In this document: positions 1 through 12,364 of the stretch, piece after piece
Numbering within the stretch: the first letter of the stretch is position 1
Layout: each line of letters begins with the position of its first letter
Assembly (NCBI GenBank): GCA_963932465.1
Contig: OZ010790.1
Coordinates: forward strand, 351,813,087-351,877,086
Reading direction: 5' to 3'
Length of the DNA stretch: 64,000 nt
Source of the DNA: Maratus speciosus
Taxonomy: Eukaryota; Arthropoda; Arachnida; Araneae; Salticidae
The notes under the pieces: generated by a model
The model's database searches: none
What the model saw: only the letters and a program-made list of their open reading frames with translations
Told to the model about the DNA's origin: nothing
Made by a program: the position numbers and the translations under genes

Positions 1-1232
1 TAAATATTGTTTTAAAGTAATTATTTGTAGTGGACGTGTGAATTAATGTAGTGGACGCTGTTGGATTCGCAAGAAATGCCCATGAAAGGTTGTGGAATCG
101 ATTCCGAGACACATGGAATGCTAGTCATAAACAAGTTCAAGATCGAAAATGTGCTAACACTGAAACTGATGACCGATATATCCTGTTAACAGCTCGTCGT
201 GGCGGAACAGACAATGCTACTCAGCTACAAACACAGTTGTTCTTGGCCACAGGACGAAGGGTGTTCAGCCAAACAGCCCGAAATAGGCTTCATTAGGGTA
301 GTCTCCATGCACGTAAGCCAATGGTCTGTATTCCGTTGACTTCAAGCCACTGGGCGGCCCAAAGAAGGTGGGGGACTGAACATCGAGTTTGGAGACAACG
401 TTGTTGGAGTCAAATTCTGTTTACAGACGAGTCCCGATTCAGTCTAAATGTGACATCTGATGTGTTTTGGCATGGAGAGAAAGAGGCACTCAAAATGATT
501 CCACATTCGATTGTGAAAGATCACATTACAGACGAGGTGGGTTGATGCTATTGGCTGGAATCAGCATATGTTGACGTACGGCCCTGCATATCATTCGGAA
601 TGACACTTAGACGATCTGAAGTTATACAGACGAGATACTGAGACCTCATGTCGTATTTTATGTTGCAGAAATTTGTGATTTTCTTTTCCATGCATGGTAA
701 TGCCAAGCTTCGTACAGTTTGTCTTGTGGAAAACATGCTTGAAGCTAAAACAATAGAGCGTATGGAATGACCAGCATGTTCTCTTTACCTAAATCCGATC
801 GAGCATGCTTGGGACAAACTCAGACCACGCGTTGCTGCGAGACCGAGGCCTCCTTTTACTGTCTGGGACTTGGAGATTGCAGTTCTTGAGCAGTCGAACA
901 GTATTCCCCAAAATCTTACCGATAACATCCTCACATCCATGTAAAACAGGTGCGCAGAAGTCTTAAGTGTTCGAGGAGACCACACGACATATTAAAAATA
1001 TTGCATCATTTCTAAACAATACTTTTTTATATCATTTACATGAAAACAAATTGTTGCCCTAAACAATCTTTGCATGTTATTTCTATTTTTCAAAGAACAA
1101 AAGCTCCCTTACAATTTTTTGCGTCTTTTTTTCTGTATGCGCATTGAAACACGTGTACTATCCATTTTATGCCCGCACATGGCTGTCTTCTCTTCACTTA
1201 TTTGCTTGCTCCCCTAATTTTTTTGAGCAGTG
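1..1232 (+). mobile_element. Tc1-like transposon, 5' end not in window, decayed
   Basis: The right end reads TTTTTTGAGCAGTG followed by TA at 1233-1234. This matches the end of the complete Tc1 element at 16623-18148, so both belong to the same or a closely related family. The body holds a broken transposase (36-995). No matching left inverted repeat is visible, so the left end is either before base 1 or lost. The stretch 996-1210 is non-coding 3' sequence. Confidence 0.75.
36..995 (+). pseudogene. Broken Tc1-type transposase
   Basis: Pieces of a Tc1 DDE transposase lie in order on the plus strand. The first open stretch (51-296) covers the end of the N-terminal helix-turn-helix region, with NAHERLWNRF and RRVFSQTARNRLH. 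After a stop at 294-296 comes a second piece (to 545) with the first catalytic block ILFTDESRFS. The middle (545-760), where the second Asp should sit, is badly shifted, though remnants of the LRPHVVFYVA region and VENMLEA can be read. The C-terminal block LNPIEHAWDKLRPRV, with the glutamate of DD34E, is at about 790-835 and runs to VRGDHTTY near 990. Stops and frameshifts make it non-functional. Compared with the intact copy at 16856-17896, the N-terminal ~35 residues are missing. The family call is firm; the exact edges are not. Confidence 0.85.
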
Positions 1233-1234
1233 TA

Positions 1235-3490
1235 TTTTCTTGGAATGTTTTAAAAGTTTGGCACACTCTTGGGGAATAAATCATAATTTAATATGTACCA
1301 TATAAATTTGCTTTTATTAGTATTTGAGTAACAGTGTTATCGCTTTCTAATATACGTAATATAAGACAAATATAGTTTTAATAACGGCGAATGAAATGCG
1401 ATGTAGAGAAGCTATAAATTGTTGAATGTAAAAGAATCAATAAAGAAGAAGTGATATAACAAGAGTGACAACTGGATTTTTAACGCTATATCATCGGTTT
1501 GCCTCTTTCTATTAAGAGAAAAACAATGATTATTATAGATTAATATTGCATTAATAAAGATTTTCTGTTTAGCTGTGATATTTTTTGCTGAACGGAAAGC
1601 GCTCATTATGTTATCCATTACACCATTTCACTGAAAATTAAATGAAAATTATTTTCTTTGGTGCAAAGGTTATGCTGTCTCACGTGTAATGTATAAAGTA
1701 TTAAGCATTTCGACTAAAATAAAAGCTGCTAGCGCATCCTTTACTCGCTACTTTTGCTCAGGTGATAAATGCGGTAAGTGACACAGTAACCATTTTAAAA
1801 AAATAAGCTATAATGTTCCATATCTTTATTTGCATTTATTGTCAAATGTCTCATTTATCAACTAAAATCATTGCATGTATTAGGTTTTTTTCAAATAGTA
1901 ATTTAACAGATGGTAGAGGTTCATACCCTTAGATAGTAATTGATACACATCCAGGTGTTGATTAAATTTTTGAAATATAGCGGCATTTCATTTGGAAATG
2001 ATTTTTACATCTCGCACTGGACATAATATTTTGATTGAATGTTGCTGCACATGTTAGCACATTGTTGTCAGCTGGCTGCTGTAAGAGAAACCATTTTATA
2101 ATTTTTTTTTTAAATTAGAAAATGTAAAAATTTAGTTTTTTCTATCAGTTGGATACAATTACGCTAAGTTAAAACAATTCGCTTCAATATTGCTTATTTT
2201 AAATAATAGCTTTGTATGAGATATTGTTAATCACAATACAGTCATGAAATTTTTAAGATTAATTTTTGAATTTTCGACGGATTTCTTCGATTCATCAACT
2301 ACTGGGAAAACAACAATCAAAGAAACTATTTATATTTTTTGTTGTTATTTAATTTCAGCAGATGTCATTTTTGCCCATTATAGGACATTCATTAAGGTTT
2401 CAGCAATCATTTAGATTACTTCTAAAACTTAAAAGGAAGGAAATATAATAAAAACCCCATAGCACTAATCTTATTTCATCAATTACTGGCTGGGTCACCC
2501 TATGATAAACTATTTTCTTTTGCCACATACCTTCTTTATCATTTAATTTCCTAAGTTGTGAATTTAAATATTATTTTAATAGCTTATTTTTTATTAAAAG
2601 AGAAGGGTAACTACGCCTTTTTTTTAATTATATGTACAATTCTAATCTAAAAGACTTTGCTATCATAATATAATTTTTAAATTAAGTAATATATTTATTT
2701 TATTACAGAGGAAATACAGCAATTTTTTAAACACTCATACATTTAAACACTCATACATCTTGTTTAAACTGTTCGACAGTAATCGTTATTATTATTTTAT
2801 AACTTGTGAATATGTAATATTTATTTACACTGTGTAAAGAGAAAAGATATATTAGAGAAAATTTTTAAGTTGAAATAAAAATATTGTTTTATTTTTTGTT
2901 TTACTTTTAATGTTACACAATTTCTATCGTCGAATATTCATTTTTTTTAAACATAAATGATTGGAATTAATAAATGTTTCAATGAAAAAAAGACTGCATA
3001 ATGAGCGATTAATAAGAGTTCAAAAACAGAAGAGATATTAATACACCATCGATATGATTACTTTAGGGCATTGGCGGTTTTACCAACTAGGTTATTTCTC
3101 TATCGGAATTTCTATATGTGAAACATTATGGATTTTCTTCTCTTGAGGCTATTGCATAAAAACTATTACAAGCAATATTGCATTACTGGAGCGGTCATGC
3201 GGGGATGTAATTATGAATCGGGCGAATGCCTCATGCATTGCAGTTACATTTTTTCTTTTTTTGCTTCGTCTTATATGTGAAAAAGAAGATGGTATATAAA
3301 ATTAAGGAAAAAAGATCTGAAAAAGCAACGATCCTTTTAACGATTTCCAATATAGATGAAAAGTGTTTATAAATTCGATTTTGTCATATTGTCTGTCTGT
3401 ATGGCCTCCTGATGTCCGCATTATAACTCGCCTATACTCAAATGTAATTAGCATATGCTATTGAAGATTACTCTGGCATTGCAGTAATAT
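1235..3490. other. No gene seen; AT-rich non-coding
   Basis: Very AT-rich, with short A and T runs. The ORF at 1412-1618 has no recognisable domain and is probably chance. No repeat shared with the rest of the window was noticed. Confidence 0.5.
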
Positions 3491-3491
3491 A

Positions 3492-4679
3492 GGATACTAG
3501 GATGCAGTATTATACCTAGGATAGATGGTCATAGATTTTAAGGATTTAAATAAATATTCTTAAAATACAAATACAGGAAATATTTATGCATATTTAAAAT
3601 TCATATACATATAATCATAATATTCTAGGCAAAGAATAATTAAATATTGAGAACAAAAAGTGAGAAACAAAATTCATCTTAAAATGGAAGATAGCCATTT
3701 CTCCTTAAAGCCGAGGAGAGATGGCCATCCAATACAATAAAGAAACTTAGAAGTTAAATAGCAAAAATAATAACACATTTCATATAGTTAATCGTGGAAA
3801 ACATGTAACAATTTGTAAAAATGCAGTTATATGATGGAAAATGAGTGAATAAAACTCAAATGAACAAAATTTGAAGTATAATTTCAATACTTCACTTTTC
3901 GTAAAATCTTACCACATTTTTGGCAAAGGTCTTGATAGTTTGTACACGTTTCATAGAACCACTTCAGGTACCTTATGCATTGTATACAGGTATCATTTTC
4001 GGTTGTGATATCATGTTGTTCTGCAAAACCAGCACAGAGATCCAATTGTAATCCAATTCTATTTACTCGGAATTTGTAGAATCTGATAATTTAAATGTAT
4101 CTAATTTTCTTCGCTGCTGGAAGCGTCGTCCTTTCTTTTTTTTCTTCTCGCGTTAAGTTTATTGCGTTCATTTAGTTTAATTATTATCTTTATCACTTTC
4201 TAAGATGAAAGTTTCCGACGTTTTTCAGTATTTTCTGAAACAAATGCATTGTTAAATCTTATTATATTATTATTATTATTATTGAAATATTGATATTAGT
4301 TAAAATGTAAACAATTACATAAGTTAATATAATTATAAACATAAACGTTGTAAATTTGTTTTAAATTTAATTATATTTAGTTATAATCCTCACTCCGTAT
4401 AATTTTGAAATAATTGATTAACGGTGGCCATCTCTCCTCGATTTCATGTGAACATCTTTCCTGAAATTAAAGGACTGATGGTTGCCCAATTTAAAACATC
4501 AATAGGCATTGCTGTCTTTGTTTTAGGCTTTATAATCGAAAACACAACTGCACGTCGCAATGAATGAAATCGTTGAACTATTTACTATGATCAAAGTTTA
4601 TGTTGCAATCTAAGATAAAGTTTTAGAAATATTTAGACTGGCCATCTCTCCTCTATGGCCATCTATCCCACAGTTACCC
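3492..4679. mobile_element. Putative non-autonomous element with GAGAGATGGCCA subterminal repeats
   Basis: GGATAGATGGTCATAG at 3519-3534 is repeated in inverted orientation (15 of 16) at 4653-4668. The related motif GGAGAGATGGCCA occurs at 3715 (plus) and in inverted form near 4426 and 4640. A degenerate relative is at about 3684. The right end GGGTAACTG (read inwards) is followed by TA at 4680-4681, and the left end GGATACT is preceded by TA at 3490-3491, so a TA target duplication is possible. The left end seems to carry a small insertion. No transposase is present. The edges are inferred from these motifs only. Confidence 0.45.
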
Positions 4680-4682
4680 TAA

Positions 4683-5890
4683 ATGAAATGTGTAGCAATG
4701 ATAGAACGTTTATTAGACCACTCAAACGAATTCCGTTACATATGGCGGAAATTGTTTTCAATGGGTTTTAATTGTGTTATTGCCGCGTGTTATATTCCAA
4801 ACTTATTAATATTTATATACCTGCAAATTACTAAGAATATGATGTGTATATTGTTCATCTCTCATTTGCATGGACAAGCAGAAAAATATGGCTACATTTT
4901 TGTTTCAGAGCAATATTTACCGGAAGTGCTTTTTAAACTCAGGTATGCACTTTTAAGTTTATATGGCTTTGTTTTATTATTTGTTGCGTATAAATTCGAT
5001 AAATCATAAATTAAGTACCACAAAAGAATTTGAGTATATTTACGTTAAATGGCGGAATTTACTTAAGGGGAATTTTCAAGAGTGATAAGCATTTCCTAAC
5101 TGAACTAAATTTTAACATACTGTGTAGTACAGATGGCAATTTTAGAAATTGTGTTTTTAAATGTGCTATGCGTTTTCTAAGTTAATTAATATGATTTCAT
5201 CTTTCCTCTTATTAAACGTGAAGTTTTTTTTACAGTATTTGGAATGTGTTGGAAAATGTTTCAAAATCGAAACTAGACGAACGAGTTTTCATTTTTTAAG
5301 ATGGACTTTATAAATTTATTTTTTTCTTACAATTCTATAATTTTTATAATTTTAATAAATAACATTGATGTAAAAATCATTTGCAATTACCATTCCCCAT
5401 CTAGAGCTTGCACTTGAAGTGTCCTCTCTCAAGAAAATACCTTTTAACATCTCTTTACTCAGGCATCGAGTTGCACAGATTTTCTCCTTATTAATGTATA
5501 TTTTGTCTTCACCCTTTCACAAACTTTTGTTATTTGTTTCAATTCTTGTACCACTTTTCTTTATTAGAATCTACGTATGAACTGAAGTAATTATTTTTTC
5601 AATTTCGGGGTAATGAAACTTTACTGCTCCAACCAAATGTAGTACCAAAATATATTCCCACAACATAATTATACTAATAATTAAATTACTAAGGTATATG
5701 AAGTTTCATGTTCATTGGATTTTGCGTATATTTTATAAATTTCACTATGAATTGTTATAAAAATAATAAGGTATGTTTTTGATTATTTTTAAGGTAGTTG
5801 GAAGTTAAATTCGTGAAAAAGTCCTTTTTATATTTTTTAATATTTTGAAATCGTTTACTTGCCCCTTTTTGAACGGTATAATACTTTTGT
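4683..5890. other. No gene supported
   Basis: A 108-aa ORF (4683-5009, plus) is open but AT-biased and hydrophobic, with no family I recognise and no splice context. The rest is AT-rich without visible structure. Confidence 0.4.
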
Positions 5891-5892
5891 TT

Positions 5893-7276
5893 CCACGACA
5901 TAGAGGTCTGCACGGGCCCGGGCTTGGCCCGAGGCCCGTACCCGGCCCGGCCCGCGGGCCGCGCCGGGCCGGCGGAATGAAGGCGTATTTTCCAACGGGC
6001 CGGGCCGGCAGAATTAGGACAATTTTTTCAACGGGCCGGGCCGACAAAAAAAGTAATCGGGCCTATCGGCCCGATATAAGAATTTAAGAGAAGCAGATAA
6101 AATTCGAGCCATTTTCAATGAATATGATTTTCTCGAGAAGTATAAATGTGCGTCACGAGCCGATGCGAGTTTAACAACATCAATACAGAAATGTAACATG
6201 TCCATCGTAGAGATCGGCATCCTACAGTTGCAAGATGTCTAATTTCGAGTTTAATTTTTTTTCAGCAGACTCGTGCCGGGACGGAACTGGTCTTAATCGA
6301 TCTCAGGATGTGTAGAACAGTCATTGTGTTTTGTAGTATTAATAGTGATAATGAACTTCTCTTAACAGTATCTTTGGAAATATACCTTAAAGTGGTTCTC
6401 ATATTCACTGCTCAACAATGCGATGCTTTGAGACACATTTTCTGACAAAATTTTTAACTATAAAGGCATAAAATTGACAGGCCTGCCTATTGAAGGCATT
6501 TGGAAACGAATAGCTTTTTCCATATTTGATAAATTACTTACAGAGATAACAGAGATTCCTGTCACGTGACTGTACGTTTTTCTCCTTTCCTGTGCCATCG
6601 CTTCCGGAAATTCGATTCGAAACACTAACTTTGACAGTATTTTCAGAAAGATATATTGCTTTTATTTATGAAAAAAACGACATTTACATAGCTTCTGAAT
6701 AAGAATACCTGCCAATCTTACGCGTTTTCGAAAAGAAAGGAATTCATAAATGTGTCAAAATGTAGCTCCTTTGGATTTGAGAAAAGCCTTAAAAATGACA
6801 TATTTTCACAAATCTACTTTTTATTATATAGCTTCAAAAGTTATCATGTTTTTAATCCTTTATTCTGATGAACTACATCTTTTAATGAATCCTTATTTCC
6901 ATTTTGAAATGTCTGTAGACACCATGACTAAAACACTGTAAGTAATCGTTAATGTTTACTATTGTGTGTTTTCTGTTTTGCGAACATCATAGTAATGTAA
7001 AATTTACTGCAAAATGTTCCCATAAATATGTATGTAGTATTCATTAAAAGAATCGTAATTGTATGTTGAGAAAAAACGGATTTATTTTTTTTTATTTGTA
7101 GATATTCTGTCGGGCCGGGCCGGGCCGGGCCTGTTTTCACTGATTTTTGTACGGGCCAGGCCGGGCTCGGGCCGAACTTCCAATTTTTACACCGGGCCGG
7201 GCCAAGATAGCTTTCGTTCGGGCCGGGCCGGGCCCGGTCCTGGAAATTCCGGCCCGTGCAGACCTCTACCACGACA
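5893..7276. mobile_element. Non-autonomous hAT-like element with 8-bp target duplication
   Basis: The element spans 5901-7268. Its ends are perfect inverted repeats: TAGAGGTCTGCACGGGCC at 5901 and its reverse complement ending at 7268. Both are flanked by the identical 8-mer CCACGACA (5893-5900 and 7269-7276). An 8-bp duplication is the hAT hallmark. About 170 bp inside each end is unusually GC-rich, made of repeated CGGGCCGGGCC blocks, in sharp contrast with the AT-rich core. Clustered subterminal repeats of this kind are typical hAT transposase binding regions. The 1.0-kb core has no transposase or BED domain. The ORFs over the GC ends (for example 5805-6047, 7059-7283) are low-complexity artefacts. 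Confidence 0.9.
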
Positions 7277-7836
7277 GCTATAAGTTAAAGAATTTTAAGT
7301 AATTCAGTTTGTTTACATCATACATAAACATTACAAACGTAAAGTTTAAACTCAATGTTCACAATTATTTCACATTTATTTCGGATTTCCCTGATCAATA
7401 TGAAGTGTACTTTTGTTACAAACATTTGTACAAAAATTTCCTAAAAAACTTTTTCTAAGAAAAAAATTGCATATTTTTTTTGTGATTTAAAAGCCATTTT
7501 TTCTCCGGATTAAAAAAATAACTAACGAATATCTGTTTATAAAGCTGACTTCACTTTATTACGAAATATTTCATATTATGTGCATAAAAAATTCAACTGA
7601 ATATCTTTTGTAGTTTCTGAGAAAAGGTATATAACATGGTATGTATAGAACCTTCCAACTGAACCTAGAATTTCTTAAGGTCATTCCATTCCCTGTTCTT
7701 TTATTTAACACATAATCTCTTTCTTCGTTTTCATTTACTATTATACACCTTTAATATAAAAATAATTGCGTTTTTTTAAGACGAAAAATATTACTTGGAA
7801 TGCTAATTTAAATTTTATTTTTGAAAATACTATGTG

Positions 7837-7840
<4 letters not shown>

Positions 7841-7876
<36 letters not shown>

Positions 7877-7912
7877 CAATTATATTATCAATAACATATA
7901 TATATATATATA
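7841..7912. repeat. Two (AT)n microsatellites
   Basis: An AT run at 7841-7873 and a second near 7896-7911, separated by a short AT-rich spacer; each is followed by ATAATTCA. Confidence 0.95.
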
Positions 7913-7919
7913 ATTCAGT

Positions 7920-9580
7920 TTGTATACATAGACGTTTAGACATAAAGTTTTGGATATTAAGATGACCGACGATTAAGTAACTTTGGGTGTATATTTTTTT
8001 TCAAATATGCACTGGAATTTGAAACATGTAATGTTGTATATGAGCACGTGCATAAATAAATCTTTCTGTATTAAAAAAGGAGGATATTTTCATAACTCAA
8101 GCATGAAATAGACTTGCGGCAATTTTGTATTTGAAAACATGACAACATGAATTATTATTTTGCGATAGAACACTAAATATTAAAATGAGATATTAAGTGT
8201 CACTTTTAATAACATAAAATACTTTAAATGATTCAATCTTATTTTCATATGTTTTTATTTTTATTTTTATATTTGCATTTTCATATCTTTTTATTCTCAA
8301 AACGACGTACAAAAACAATCAGCATGTGAAACACGAGGATACATCATGCACGAAAAAACGTTGTAATCTGAATATTTAATTGAAATATGAATTTTATAAA
8401 CATGCGTTACTTTACAAACACTCTATAAATGTGAATCGTTTTTGACAAAATTGGAATGTTTTGCAATGACATATTGCACAAATGTGGAGCTCTGGATGTA
8501 CTGTCGCGTGGTTTCATGTGCAAATTTAAAACAAATTATATTATGTAATATACGTGATCTGGATCGAAGGAATATATAATAGGTAGATTAAAAAAAATTA
8601 TGTTGAAAATACAAATATGTAACATGCTGCTACTAGCGTATTTAAAAGTCAGTAAAGCAAATTTATGGCAATAGAAATTGGTTAAAAAGTGTACTTGTTA
8701 CTGATTGTATTTAAAAGTGATGTATAAGGTAGTGAAACCAGCGAAACAAACTAAACTGCCCTTTTACTGAATAAAACATCCTGGTATTTTTTTCTATTCA
8801 TAAATATTGACTATCTATTGTTCATATGATATACTTATCAAGATACATAGATATATATATACCAAATATTATAGTAGATATATTTTAGTAAGGTCACTTG
8901 TGTTGCGTACATCATCCTATATATGTTAATGCCCTATGTTATGGTCCTTTAAAATGTACAGATTTTTTTTGTATAATTATAATAATTTTAAACTTTTTGA
9001 AAATTGTTTTATTAATTAAAGCTTTCCATATCTTAAAAAATAAAAGTAATTATAAAAGTAAATTTGCCAGCTGTAAGATAATGCTACTATGGCAAACAAA
9101 TAGTTATTAAATTTGTTAAAGATTTGAAAGAGAAAGTATTTGAATTAAGCATACAGCCTAAATAAAATGTCATTTACTTTTTTACATGCGAGAGATTTCA
9201 AATTATAATATTTTTGTTAGACTATTTTTAAATAACTTGAAGAGAATTCAATGCCCATTTTTTACACTCAAGTTACACGATATTGGCTTGAATATTTTTC
9301 TCAAGAAACGAATACTTCTAACAATTAAAGATTAAAGTTAGCTACATATTATAAATTATGTTATGTGCTTCACTAAATGTAAGGAAATACAGTTTAATCA
9401 TAAACCAGTTTATCACAATATAGGATTTTCAATTTGACAATTTTCAGAGCGTATCTCAGAAAAAGTAAACTTAATGAATAGAAGGCTCTTCAAAAACACG
9501 TGGCACATATTTCTATTTTGACTTCTTTTAATACTTAAGAATCAATACAACATTTAGAGAGGAAAGTGATAAAAAAGTTC
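7920..9580. other. No gene seen
   Basis: AT-rich DNA with no domain-bearing ORF. The ORF at 8898-9110 has no recognisable motif. Confidence 0.4.
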
Positions 9581-9585
9581 CAGAA

Positions 9586-9760
9586 GCAGTGCAAACACCT
9601 GACTATTTCTCATGAGAAATTACATTCTCTGGAAGTGAATAGAATTTGTCTGACTTTTTCTCGACTAATGCAATAATGTGCGATGTAACGCTGCATCAAA
9701 AGTACTCGAAAGAAAGTTAAACGTGTGCGTTGAATTTCAATTAAAATCGCTTTCCCTTCT
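9586..9760 (+). repeat. Dispersed repeat, copy 1
   Basis: Shares AAACACCTGACT, GAGAAATTACATTCT, ACTAATGC and a GAATTTCAAT block, in the same order and orientation, with 19465-19625. About 170 bp of imperfect similarity. Class unknown. Confidence 0.65.
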
Positions 9761-10426
9761 AAGTTTTTTCTTACATTGTATGTTCTTTTTGATAATAGTA
9801 CTGACTTGAATCAAAATAAATTGAAAAGGCTATTGATTGCAATATTTCTGGAAACCTTGCAATATGAATAAATTTACTTAGTTTATTTCTATACGTTTTA
9901 TGCAAGACATGATTATAAAAAATAAGGTGGACATGATTTCTTCCAATAAATAGTTTGTATATATTTACTAAATTGCATATTTACATATTATGTGAAATAG
10001 TAAAAACAACAAGTAGCACTTTAAATTGTATATTACTTATAAATTCAAGAAAAATTTGTTAGGCATAAATTATTATACTTATTATAAAGATGTTTCACTT
10101 AGCTTTACACTTAGCTTAGTATAGAATTCAACAAAATCCTATACGAAAAGTGAATGATACTTTTTGATTTGTGAAAGGATTTCTGTTCAAGTATGTGTTT
10201 TTTTCATAATTGATTACTTCTACATTAAGAGATTAATGACAGTGATAATATTTTACTGCAAATTGAACTTAAAAGAAAAGAAACACGATAATACAAATGT
10301 TCACCAGTTTTGATTTTGTAGTTGGTAAAGTTTCAAATACTGACAATTTAGTATAATCTTAGAAAAGAGTATTATGGGTTATTTTTTATAGATTACAGAA
10401 CAATATAAGTATTCAATTTTTATATT

Positions 10427-10660
10427 ACGAGGGTAAATCAGTAAGTAGGTCACAAACCAATATGAGATACCGGAAATCAGTAGCAAATTATTTACATGCG
10501 AATAGTGACATACTGACATAAATAGTGACATGCGAACAACAATAGACAGCATAGCAACCATTTCCTAAATCTTCCTCACTGATTCCCCTGTCGCAATCTC
10601 AACTGGACGACCAGTTCGCTCTTCGTCAACAACTTTTGAACGACCCTGCTTATGAATTTT
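10427..10660 (-). mobile_element. Scrap of a mariner-type element
   Basis: Read on the minus strand, about 10640-10560 gives VVDEERTGRPVEIAT followed by ESVRKI and a stop. This resembles the segment between the two helix-turn-helix motifs of mariner/SETMAR-type transposases (EERxGRP). At 10427 the plus strand reads ACGAGGGTAAATCAGTAAGT, which resembles mariner inverted-repeat ends that begin with ACGAGGGT. All catalytic parts are missing, so this would be an internally deleted fragment. The family call is inferred from short motifs. Confidence 0.5.
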
Positions 10661-11830
10661 ATTATTATTATTTTACTTTTTATGTTAACATCAAATTTTT
10701 CTTTGTAGATGCGTGAGGAAACAAATGTTCAATTTAAAAACAATGTGACCTTCCTTGACAGTGCAAGTCTAAGTCCGATGAGGAATAAGAAGCACGATCG
10801 AGAAACAAGAAGCTGCACCCCTGAGTTTTCCAATTATTTTATTGTAATATCTCTTTAACAATGATTTTCTAATATTATCTATGGGCTTGAATATTGTATT
10901 TTGACAGAGCATGGCTCCAAAAATAATTTCAAGAAAGTATGAAAATTGGTATTTGTATGAATACTAATTATGTAATATTTGTAAAGTGCGAGTCATATTA
11001 AAAAATGTATATATTTGGAAATATGTTTTTTCTTGTAAAGAATGCAATAAATTGTCATTTAGAAAAAAAAATCATATTTCATTGAATTTTGTTATTTAAT
11101 CACATTGTATTTATTAATTTTACAAATATACATATAGCATTAAAAACAAAAACGACAGCTTATAATTCTTAATGCTTTCAAAGCAACATAACTTTCTGTT
11201 TGTTTCCATTCTAGTTTCCATTGTCTTACTGCTTTTAGAAAGTCTTCTTAGACACTCTAATGGTTATAACATGCTGCTAAGAACTAAAAAGTGTGAAATC
11301 GGCCCACAATTATTGTTGATATGCCCAAGATGCACTTTTGAGTATACGTATGTTAAGGTGTGTATATAATCTCTCGTACAGGTAGCTATTTGAGTTAGAG
11401 ATTCTAATATCAGATCTTAAGTTACCACAGTAGAATCCTACTAAATTAACACAATCTTTCGGATATACAAGCCAGTTTACAGTTTCAAAATAGTAGTCCT
11501 ATCAATAATGCAATATTTCATTTTTAATATTTCACTTTGATTCATAACGCACGAACAAATAAAGTATTTTAAAAATGTGCAATGTATTAAGCGTGTAAGA
11601 AATTTGTGAGAAGAAAGTCGAGGAAAGAGGCAGTAAAAAGAATTACAATAAAGGAAGAATGATCGTATTTATCAGTGATAAATAGGACACATCCACCAGA
11701 AATAAGAATAAGAGATGTAAAAAAAATATATTTCCTTGAATGTGAAATTCAAGGAAAGAATTTTTTTTTTTTACAGATGTCACATCTGTTTTTCAGCCAT
11801 TGAATCAGTTATTGTACAGTGTTTCAAGTA
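10661..11830. other. No gene seen
   Basis: AT-rich. The ORF at 11172-11369 has no family signature. A short imperfect inverted repeat around TTCCTTGAAT / ATTCAAGGAA lies near 11732-11760. Confidence 0.4.
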
Positions 11831-11836
11831 TATGTA

Positions 11837-12364
11837 GGGTCAGGTGGGGTAATTGACAGGGGGTAATTGTGACCGCCGTCATAGTGGAGAAAACTGTGTA
11901 TGGTAAAATTTTGTTTCAAGCTTAGATATTAACCTCATAATGTATATTTCATCTTCTATATTCTTTATCACTAGTCTGAAGCCACTTTTGAGATTGTAAT
12001 AGCGATTTGAAATAATCTGTCAAAATTTTTCATAAACGGATTTGTCACTTCGGAGTTCAAAGTGGTCTCAATTACCCCAAACAAATGTGTATTGGTAAGT
12101 ATAAAGAGAAAATACAGTGGTCATAATTTCCCCACTTATAGTCATAATTACCCCAAAATTATGTGATTTTGAGTTTTTGGTGGGATAATTATAACCATCC
12201 TTTTAACTTAAAAAACACAACTATGAGAACTAAAATTTTCAAAAGATGTTCTTAAAGGATCAAGGTTACTTCCTATGTACTAAAAACACCATTTTCCTTA
12301 TAGAAATAAGCAAAACAAAAAAAATTTAAAAATGTAAAGTGGTCATAATTACCCCTCCTGACCC
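11837..12364. mobile_element. TA-flanked MITE with TAATTACCCC repeats
   Basis: The left end GGGTCAGGTGGGGTAATT is mirrored at the right end (read inwards GGGTCAGGAGGGGTAATT), and TA sits immediately outside both (11835-11836, 12365-12366). The motif GGGGTAATT / AATTACCCC recurs inside near 11868, 12070 and 12147. At 528 bp with no ORF, this is a non-autonomous DNA element. The TA target suggests a Tc1/mariner relative, but the superfamily is not proven. Confidence 0.75.

Noticed and set aside
4683..5009. 108-aa hydrophobic ORF as host gene
   Set aside because: No domain, splice sites or conservation evidence; AT-biased composition makes such ORFs likely by chance.
5805..6087. Overlapping Pro/Arg/Gly-rich ORFs on both strands
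   Set aside because: They are translations of the GGGCC arrays at the hAT element's left end, not a protein family.
6949..7283. ORFs over the right GC-rich block
   Set aside because: Same cause: repeated GGGCCGGGCC sequence of the hAT right end.
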